From the NCBI GenBank assembly GCA_022749755.1, contig CM040446.1:7800715-7864714 (forward strand): a DNA stretch of 64,000 bases, given 5' to 3'. Below are positions 55,401 to 64,000 of the stretch, piece by piece. The notes under the pieces were generated by a model. The model had not been told where the DNA came from and did not search any database. It saw only the letters and a program-made list of their open reading frames with translations. The DNA comes from Azadirachta indica. Taxonomy: Eukaryota > Streptophyta > Magnoliopsida > Sapindales > Meliaceae. The translations under genes were made by a program, and so were the position numbers. How positions within the stretch are numbered: position 1 is the stretch's first letter; the number at the start of each line of letters is the position of its first letter.

Positions 55401-55889
55401 AAAAGAAAGCACTTTAAAGAAACACTTTTCATCATTCACTATCTATTTCAAATATTAGACGATAAAATAAAAAACACTTTTGACAGAATAATTAATATTT
55501 AAACCATTTTGATAATAACAAAAGCATGAACTTTTGCTCTTTAATTAGGAGCATGTGATTATCTAAACAGGTTTAGATTAAAGGGTGATAATTAATTAAT
55601 TAAATTAAATAGTTAATGTTACTTTCACTTGGATTATAAAACTTAAATGCAATCTTCAACTCTTGATTCGAGACTGGATGGTCTGCTTCTTTGCAAATCT
55701 TCTTGTAGATTTGCAATAGATTTTGTGATTGAAAATAATTAATTATTGATAATTATGTCACCTGCATTCCAACAACGCCATTTTTATGTCTTTCAAAGCT
55801 TTAATTTCTATAATTTAATTACTTGTTGTTTGCTTTGATTGAGACTTGTTCAAAGGCTGCACTTATTTTTTAAAATTTTTCTTTTTAAG

Positions 55890-56370
55890 TTTATCGGATA
55901 CCACAGTAGTTTATTTTCCATTCTTGATGTAGACTTGTTTAAGCAATAAGACAATATTTGTAACTTGTTCTTTGTTTACGTTGGAATCATAAATAAATGA
56001 AAGAGATCAAGCTCTAGATTTGATAAGATTTGTAAGATTCGTATGAAAAGTGACTTATCAGTAGTTTAGTAGTAAAATAGAGGAAAAAAGATTGAGTTCT
56101 TATGGTTGTATTAACTTATATTTTTTCTAAAATAAGACAAATTTTATTTAAATAAGGTGTGATTTGTTTCTGACGGCACTACACTTGTATCTATTTCGAC
56201 TTTCGACTCTTTATAGTTTATTTTTATTCTTGATGTAAACTTATCTAACCAATAAGATAAGAATCTTGTACCATGTTTTTTGTTCATGTTAGAATCATAA
56301 ATAAATCAATGAAATCAAAATCCTTGATTTGATAAGATGTGCATGATAAAAGTTGCTCAATTACTTTAAT
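55890..56370 (+). repeat. Diverged direct repeat, two copies of about 170 bases
   Basis: The copies at about 55905-56060 and 56212-56350 share TAGTTTATTTT, ATTCTTGATGTA.ACTT, CAATAAGA.AA, GTT.GAATCATAAATAAAT and GATTTGATAAGAT. About 150 unrelated bases separate them. No coding content is seen. Confidence 0.7.
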
Positions 56371-56408
56371 GATTTATAGTCATTAAATCAAAGTTTTTCT
56401 ATGGGTAT

Positions 56409-56456
56409 CCTACTCATACAAACTAATATAACCCTACTCATACAAACTAATATAAC
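56409..56456 (+). repeat. Perfect tandem duplication of a 24-bp unit
   Basis: Two adjacent identical 24-base units begin with CCTACTCATACAAACT. Perfect identity in otherwise heavily mutated DNA suggests a recent event. Confidence 0.9.
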
Positions 56457-57581
56457 GCTATGTGTTATTATTACCGCTTATCTAGTATTCTAAGTTTTCT
56501 TTTTTCTCTTTATACTTGTTTATTTTGTAGTCTAAAATCTAAATATTGTTTAGTTTCAGTCATTCAGATGTTTTAAAAATGTTTGTTCGATCTCTAACTT
56601 TAACACTAAAAATTTAATAATTATGTTGGAATAAAATAAGTTAAAAGTTTTAAGTTAGCGCCGAAATCTGAAATTTGAATAAGTCCCTTAGTTAATGAAC
56701 TAAAATATTTTTATAAATTTTATTTCTTTATTTTTCAATATCTAAGGATATAGTATGTAAAATTATAATAGTTTTTAGAAATATGAAATTTGAATGAATT
56801 TTTTAATTATTAAGAACTAAAATACCCTTATAAATTTCATTTATTTCCTAATATAAAAGAATATGGTAAGTAAAATTACCAGTTTTCAGTTATCTTTTAG
56901 AGTGATAACTAAAAGAAAAACACATTTATTTTTAAATTATTTAAATTTATGTATTCAAATTATAAATAAAAAATCATAATACCTATTATTTTATGAGTGT
57001 GACAATGATATAACACTGCGATTAAGTTTATATAAACAAGTTTATGTACGTAATGGTATTCAAATTATTGTATATGTTTTTTCAAGGAAATTATTATAAA
57101 AATTAATAAAATGGTTTTCGGGTCATCGAAGGAACTGAATATATAGTATATAGTGGGATACTTTTATAGATATTGTGCCGTATGAAATATGATTTTCTGT
57201 TTCTGACGCATAAGAAACCTGGAATGAATTGATTTTGAGAATTTTAAATGAGTTAACTTTGACCATGTTCGCCCTTTACAGATTCTCTAAGATATTGTTA
57301 TTATTGGGTCGTCAAGATTTGCATTAAATATATATTAATTTCTGAAGTTAGGCATGAAATGAATTAGCTAAGTTTGAATATTTGAGAGATGAGAATCTGA
57401 TTGTGTAGATTTTCTTTTGCTTTAATTTCTTGGAGAGATCAAATACATCCATATAAAGTCAATAAGCAAATACATTTAATTTGCTTTCATAAGCCAAAAG
57501 GATTCGCTCGTGATCCATGATGTGAACAAAATTTTGTTGTGTTATATGTGCGACTTGATGACCCAAATTAGTATTGTAATC

Positions 57582-58780
57582 CAACGATTGAAAATTGATC
57601 ATTCTATTTGTCATCCGGCACTCTAAAAAATACTCACACGAAGTATCTTTAAATACTCTATCCGAGAATCAACCTTTTTAGCAGTCTCTCACGCATATTA
57701 ACTGCTTTCAACTTATCTTAATTTTTTCAATCTCAAAAGATAACTCTCTTTAAGGGTTAGCTTTCTCAATCCTTACCAATTTGTGTAGTATTGACGAAGG
57801 CCTCTTTAATATCTACACGTAACCTTGAAACTCTTATCACCAACTTATACATTAAATAGCGTGCTTTAATATCTACACACGGGCGCAGCACAACCACAAC
57901 AGCCTTGATAACACCTACTAGTTACATTGGATTGAAAAGAAGCCACTTGTATTTGATCTTTTCATTACTATTTTGGATATGTTGTTGGGGTGGTTGATCG
58001 GATACTTGACTAATTGTTTTCAAACTTGGACGGTGATATCCGATGGGGTTTAGTTTCGTAACATATTTATGCAAAACTTCTTCGTTAGTTCAATTAAAAA
58101 AAGTCAATTTCTTAACTTGATTGAAAATTGATTATTCTTTTTATCACGGTGTAAAAATTACATGCCACAAATTATCTGCGTGGTACCTTCAAATATCTTT
58201 TTCGAGAATTAACCTTTTCAACAGTCCCTCGCACACATTAATTGGTTTCAATCTATCTTGATCTCCACAAATACTCCATTCAAGGGGGTTGAGCCTTTCA
58301 ACCTACCTTAACCTCAATAGAAACTCCATTAAAGGATAAATTTTTCTAATTCCTCACAAACACTAATTCGTTTCGACCTACCTTAATCTTATTAGGAGAA
58401 GGGCTATAGTCCCTACTAATTTGTGCAGTGTTAGTGAAGAGCTCCATAATATCCGCACATAGCCTTGAAACTCTTGTCACCAACTTACACCACCGATAAG
58501 CCTGCTTGAAATTTTGAGACGTAACGCTATTTCTAGGCATGCAAGGGTGCAGCATAACCACAACCTTGTTAACAGGACTATTTCTTACATTGAATTATAA
58601 AGAAGCCACTTTTATTTGATCTTTTCATTATCATTTTTAATACGTTATGTGGGGGGTGGTTGATCAGATGCTTGACTAATTGTTTTCAAACTTGGACAGT
58701 GATTCGATCAATTGGGGTCAGTTTCATGATACATTTAAGCAAAATTTCTTCATTAATTCAGTAGAAAGTCATTTTCTTAG
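57582..58780 (+). repeat. Head-to-tail duplication with gag-like scraps
   Basis: Unit 1 (about 57582-58112) and unit 2 (about 58113-58780) share GATTGAAAATTGAT, ACCTTGAAACTCTT, TCACCAACTTA, GCATAACCACAAC-like text, AAGAAGCCACTT, TTTGATCTTTTCATTA, and TGACTAATTGTTTTCAAACT. Unit 2 has an extra internal duplication of about 80 bases (ACCTACCTTAA words near 58297 and 58377). The shared end of each unit reads into the gag-like stretch described separately. Confidence 0.75.
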
Positions 58781-58976
58781 GAAAGGAAATTTTTTCAAGC
58801 TTCAGGACATCTCATTGCATGCGCACCATTATTATGTGAATTCCATTATGCTTCCATTGACAAGAAGAAAAGTGACCTATCAGGAACTGAATACTTCATC
58901 AGTACTAGTACTGAAGAAACTGCTATTTGTTAATCTATGTTCCAGGGCATCTACATATATATTCTTTATGATGTAA
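58660..58976 (+). pseudogene. Possible gypsy gag fragment
   Basis: The open stretch includes SINWGQFHDTFKQNFFINSV, which resembles the start of the retrotransposon gag domain (a tryptophan, then FxxxF and FFP-like pattern). The frame then loses similarity. A second, more broken copy lies at about 58010-58100 in the other duplication unit. There are no neighbouring protease or RT domains, so it is at most a scrap. Confidence 0.35.
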
Positions 58977-58979
58977 TGT

Positions 58980-60410
58980 TATTGGTATTGGACTACATAT
59001 TCTCTTCCAGGATAATGATGAAAAAAGAGAACAAGTGTATAACTTTTCATTATAATATGAAGATGAGAAGAGGGTTTTGTTCGTTTGTTTGTGTGTTTGT
59101 CTGACTTACTGTTATCTCAGTGGCAAAAGTAACACTTTATTATTAAGATTGTGCTGTCTTTTTTGTTTCCAAATCTTACCTGAAATTCTCTTTTAACGTA
59201 ATGACCTGTCTTATTTTGGATAACCCTTTTACTTTTTCACATGTACATACATTAATTCATTCTGTTCCCTTTATGAAAACTTAAAGATAGACGATCTCAT
59301 TGTTCCTTCATTAATTCTTTGTCGAATGTATGTCGATAGATTCTGATCACATCATCGAAATCTGATCTTCATCAGTTTCCTCCAATTATTCATCTTTCAT
59401 AGGCAAAATGTTCTCAGCTTATTCATGCAGCTGCATGCCAGCATATATGTGATCAGATTATTCCAAGACAAAATTAATTCTCAGTCACATCACAATTAGT
59501 GTTTAAACATGTACAAAATCCATTTATTTGATCATTCATTCATTCACTCACTCATTTTCAAAGATATATGATTCAAAAGATGTGTTGTTCTTGTTCTGAC
59601 TCAGAGATTAAAATTCCCAGAAAATGCTGGGCTATCTCTTTACTTCATACTTCAACTTCAGCCAACATTCCATGTTCTAGCTTAGTATCAATCCGTCCAA
59701 AAGAAGAATATATATATCCTTAGATTTGATTGATTATGTCAATATTCTAACAATCTTCATTTAAAAATCAAAAGAGAAATCCTTGGATTTGGATATATTC
59801 ATGTAAAGCAGCTGTCAGGATACAGACTGGAGTCAAGTTAAGAACAGCTAAACATATGGTCCTGACACAAAATTTGATTCCAATGAGATCTTGAGAAAGA
59901 AAATTTTTTCACCACTAGCTATTGTTCATGATTTAGATTTTGAATTTTGATGCAATTGTAATTATTGGGTCTTTGAAAAAACACTGTAATATCCATGCTA
60001 TTGCTAGCTAACTCTCTCTTCTTCTTCAATGTATCACCATCTGCTTTATTCTGTGTGTATGTGTATCTGTCAACTTTAGAGCTAGCATATTCTCTTGCAA
60101 ATACAATACAACTGCCCTTTTGATTTGAAAGAGGGGCCCTGTAGAAAGAGATTGTTTTGATATGGACAAAAGATTTGAATCATATCCAAACAAAAAAATT
60201 GTAATTAATGTCAAAAAAGAGAAAAGGGCAAATCATGGGCTGTAATGCTGATAAGTTTGTGGCCAATGATAGGGCTTTGCTATGGCCTTCACTAATTAGT
60301 CTTATCACACTTGCATTTGGATGACAACTTATATATAAGCAAATTCTTATGCCATTTGAATGGTATCTCATCTTTCATCAATGAAGGGTATACAACAATT
60401 ATTGAAGGTC
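58980..60410. other. Intergenic DNA of mixed composition, no gene
   Basis: This stretch is less A/T-rich than its surroundings, with CATTCATTCATTCACTCACTC at about 59532-59552 and CT-rich patches near 60015. Open frames are short and unrecognisable. It could contain regulatory DNA or a noncoding transcript, but I see no direct support. Confidence 0.5.
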
Positions 60411-60435
60411 TATATATATATATATATATATATAT
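60411..60435. repeat. TA dinucleotide repeat
   Basis: An uninterrupted TA run of about 25 bases, probably polymorphic. Confidence 0.9.
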
Positions 60436-60481
60436 TTATTTTAATATTACAAATTACACATACAATTTACTGATATTATAT

Positions 60482-60660
60482 CAAAAATTTATAAAGAGTC
60501 AGGAGTTTTAATCATATCTAATCTGATGTCACTCATAAAAATTTAAAATTTATCAGTAGTTCTGATTGGATCTAAGTTGACATTAGTTGCCAAAATCTAA
60601 AATTTATCAAGAACAAAGAGTTTTGATCAAGTTTAATTTAGGTTTACCTACAAAAATTTG
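60482..60660 (+). repeat. Degenerate tandem repeat, about three units of 55-60 bases
   Basis: Each unit starts with AAAATTTA or AAAATCTAAAATTTATCA, then has an AG...GTTTT.AT block, a TCTAA(T/G)(C/T)T.A block and ends near TCACTCATA, TTAGTTGCC or TTTACCTAC. Similarity is moderate. Confidence 0.5.
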
Positions 60661-60826
60661 TGCAAAATTTGGAAGAAATCTACTTTTACCTTTTGGAAAG
60701 AAAATTAGTTTTCACTCTACATTTAAAAAAAAATTGAATCTTTATATTCTCTATTTAAAAGGTAAGGGTATTGGTTACTCTAGTTAAAAGTTTAGTGGTA
60801 AGGTTATTACTAGACCCAACCCTTAA

Positions 60827-61237
60827 GGGATAGTTTGGGTATCATTTTTAAGGTGTGTAAAAGCCCAAAGTTCTAAAGATATGAGTCCAATTGAAAAGAG
60901 TGTGAAGTGGGCCTAAAAGTTTAGATTTGTTTATAATTATTATATTTTAAATTAAGTTAACAGTAAATTATTAAAATATATGATGGATATATTCTATCTA
61001 ATTTTTATACCAGAAATTTTAAATAACTTACAATACATATCTTATATTTTTCTCTTTGGTTTTTAAAATCAGTTTTTATAATTTTTTAATTTTAAATTAA
61101 ATAAATATGTACAAAATTTTATTAAATAAGTATATTAAATGATATGATATACGATTGTCACACTTAAAATATTTTTATTATATGAATAAAATAAAAAAAA
61201 CTTCGTAATATCTATATCCCAAACCCCGAATGAGCCC
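60827..61237. mobile_element. Small inverted-repeat element with TTAA flanks
   Basis: TTAA flanks both ends (60823-60826 and 61238-61241). The left end GGGATAGTTTGGGTAT aligns, with gaps, to the inverse of the right end, which reads GGGCTCATTCGGGGTTTGGG. The 411-base size and TTAA/TAA flanks would suit a Tourist-like (PIF/Harbinger) MITE, though the arms are short and imperfect. Confidence 0.5.
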
Positions 61238-61241
61238 TTAA

Positions 61242-62139
61242 AATATAGTATAATTCCTTCGCTTAATTATGCAGTTACAATATAACATGATGTAATTATA
61301 CAATCAGGATTGAAGATGATATTTATATTATGTTAAGCTACAAATTTAAGCATGATATTAGCCCAATTTAAAATTAAAAATAAAAAAGTATAGGTGCTCG
61401 AAACTAGTTCAATTCAATCAATTGTTAAAATGTTAGACAAATATTAATTTTATTAAACAACTAATCTTTATTACTCGCATTCTCATTTATACTTTTTTTT
61501 TTTAATGATTTCGTTTTATCTCACAATAATTATAGATTAAAAATTATAATATATCAGTATTAAACATATTTTATAATAAAATCGCGTCTACCCATGATAT
61601 ATAAACCAATTACTATATTGAGATTTAGATTAATCCTTTGACAAAGTAAAGCTACGATGGATAAAGGCTTTAAAGATAAGCTTCTAAAAGTATATTCTAC
61701 TATTAAAATTTAAGATTTTGTTTGAATTTATGATATTTCCATTATAATTTAAAAATAAAATCGAAATGTTTATTAAGTTTTAATAATATTATTTATTTTT
61801 ACGTAAAAGCAAAATTGACTTTAAAACCATGGCGTTTCATACCAAAATAAGACGTAATTTTAGTCAAAAGTCCTAGCATGTATTAAACTGAAGAACTGAA
61901 GAATCGGATGACATTAGTTTGTTATTTAAAGACAGTGTTATTTTCTAGCTTTATCTCATATTTATTGCAAATTGTGATCATTAATTTGAAATGTTGAAAA
62001 GTCGCCGATAATATCTATGTTAACAGTAAATCAGCGTTAATGATCACAAAAAATGGTATTAAATTAATTCTATCTAATTAATTAATATTAGTTAGTGGAT
62101 TAATTTTAATATATAATATATCATGTAATATAAAAATAC

Positions 62140-62173
<34 letters not shown>

Positions 62174-63385
62174 TAATTATTTAGTTTTATTTAATCAATT
62201 AAATTTTCAAATTTTCCTTATTTACTTTTTCAACGGATTTATTTAATTTAATTTGAATATATAATTAGTTTACTTTTTCAAGAATATATATATATATATA
62301 TATAAACTACAGATATAGAGTTGATTTTATCTTTTTAATGCACAATCAACTACAAAAAATAGGGTTATTTTCGTCTTTACAAATACAATGTTAACTGTTG
62401 TAGTAAGGGCAAATATATCATTTCACTATTTTCGTTATTTTTAACGATGATTTATTGTTAGTAAGAGTATAATCGATGACTTTATAACATTTTAAATTTT
62501 ATATAAAGAATATTAATAAATATGAGTTAAGATTAAAAATTACCCTAATATTTAAAGTTTCACGTGCTTCTCAAAAAATTAAAGAGCTTTAGAATTGGAG
62601 ATGGAACAATTACCCAATACACCCTGCAAAGTATTAAAGTTGTTAATTAGTATGAGAACAATAAGATTAACATGCACTTGCCTTGCCTCCATATATAATT
62701 AAACTGCTCTCTTTAGAAATTAATTAATTATTATGTATACTTAACGATCGGTTACTAGTTTCTGACCAGCAAATATATAATATTGTTGTTGTCATCTAGT
62801 TTTTCAAGGTTTTAGCTTAATTTCTCCCCTTATAAATGTTACTACAAATTGTTGTAATTAATTTGCGTAAGCTTTTTGAATGAATCCCATCACAATTAGC
62901 ATCTCACTTATTAAAGAGTTCCTTTTTCACTAACATAAAATTAAAAAACTTTATTCATGAAACACAAAATTCTTTATTTCCTATTATTATTTGAACAGGA
63001 AATAGCCTAAGATGGAAGTGTTAAGCGTGCTTCAAATTAACCGAACTACACCTAGAGAGAAATACAAATACAAATACATATGTATGCATACATGTATCTA
63101 TGTATATATATGTGTGTGTATTTATATGTAAGAAAAATTATCTTTAATTTTATACGATTTTTTACATCATTTGTAAACTATTAGATTTATATATTTTTAA
63201 TGGTTGATATTAAATTTAATAAATGTAATTAATGTGTCGTATTTATGAGATATAATTTCAACTATTAAAAATGTACAAGATCTAGTGATCACAAAAAAAT
63301 AAAAAAATTTGCATAAAATAAGACGTTATTGATGTTATATATAAGTATAGATTTTACTTAATTAGTTTATAAAACTTTAAAGGGA
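61242..63385. other. AT-rich intergenic DNA, no gene
   Basis: No coding frame is recognisable. It includes an AAT microsatellite (about 62141-62174) and TA repeats (62285-62304 and near 63078-63118). Confidence 0.6.
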
Positions 63386-63389
63386 GATT

Positions 63390-64000
63390 CCCCTATTATT
63401 TGACCCCGATACTTCCATATTATTTTCATAATACTCCAAATTCTCTCTCCATCAATTAATATGATTAAGTATAATAATATGTGAGTTTCTAAAATTAACA
63501 TATTAATTTAAATAGTTTTAATAGTCTAAAAAATACCCATAAAATTTTTCTAATTTATTAAAAAATAATAATTATACTTTTATATAATAGTTAAAAAATT
63601 ATTTTCAACTTCTAATTGAAAATAAATATTAAAATAATAATATATATTATTTTTATAATACATTAATGACTAAATATTTATTAAATTGACCTTTCAATTC
63701 TGCTTATCTTGTTAAAAAGAAATTCAAAATTTAAATAAGTTTATATTCAAAAGATAATTTATAAATTTATATTCAATGTGTCATAAAATAATATATAATA
63801 TTATCTTTTATTTATTTTAATTAGGAGTGAAAAATAAGTTTTTAACTAATTACTATTATATCATAGTACAATTGTTATTTTTTTAATAAATTTAAATTTT
63901 ATTAATATTTTTAAAACTATTAGGATTATTTAAGTTAATAAGTTAAAATTTAAAAACTCACATATTATTGTATTTGACCTTATCAACTAACAGATGAGAG
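63390..64000. mobile_element. Inverted-repeat element cut by the window end
   Basis: The left arm (TATAATAATATGTGAGTTTC, then AACATATTAATTTAAATAG) is the inverse of the right arm (CTATTAGGATTATTTAAG, then AACTCACATATTATTGTATT). Matching continues outward on both sides (TCTCTCCATC against GATGAGAG), so the element extends past 64000. Inner arm wording (AATTTATTAAAAAATAATAA) resembles the elements at 35809 and 40811, which suggests the same broad family. Confidence 0.65.

Noticed and set aside
59980..60300. Possible microRNA or small-peptide gene in a less A/T-rich patch
   Set aside because: No known microRNA sequence recognised, no convincing hairpin seen by eye, and open frames are short and featureless.

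Overview
This is plant nuclear DNA from a eudicot. Genes are spliced and split by AT-rich introns, intergenic DNA is very AT-rich, and transposon debris is dense. The recognisable proteins are plant-specific: an F-box/LRR protein of the FBL15/SLOMO type, a CKX7-type cytokinin dehydrogenase, a GPI-anchored secreted protein and a plastid-targeted protein. Their similarity to Arabidopsis counterparts is judged from memory. A woody rosid such as Citrus is possible, but that is only an impression. No bacterial, organellar or viral gene cluster is visible.

Layout. 1-7743: a decayed Athila-like Ty3/gypsy retrotransposon on the minus strand, with domains in order gag, protease, RT, RNase H, integrase, a degenerate tRNA-Asp-type primer-binding site and one probable LTR; its far end lies left of the window. 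7937-10922: three inverted-repeat DNA elements, one carrying several copies of its terminal repeat. 11439-13341 (minus): two-exon GPI-anchored protein gene. 14199-20430 (plus): seven-exon gene for a predicted thylakoid-lumen protein, divergent from the previous gene. 21599-31612 (minus): 17-exon FBL15/SLOMO F-box gene, convergent with the previous gene. 31613-45975: long AT-rich desert with a tandem segmental duplication and Mutator-like (MULE) elements, two with readable target-site duplications. 45976-49426 (minus): four-exon CKX7-like gene, probably with an extra 5' leader intron reaching 50741. 50860-64000: gene-poor, with another MULE-type element (10-bp target duplication), inverted repeats, tandem duplications and a gag-like scrap.

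I rebuilt exon structures by hand from GT/AG borders, reading phase and family similarity. All four gene models close with consistent phases (223, 243, 1008 and 515 residues). The genes have unrelated jobs (cell surface, plastid, ubiquitin-ligase substrate recognition, cytokinin breakdown), and nothing suggests they act as one system. I saw no convincing novel system. The points most worth following are the MULE insertion shared by both arms of the duplication, the clustered inverted-repeat element at 8984-10231, an in-frame alternative acceptor in the F-box gene, and a possible poison exon in the plastid gene.
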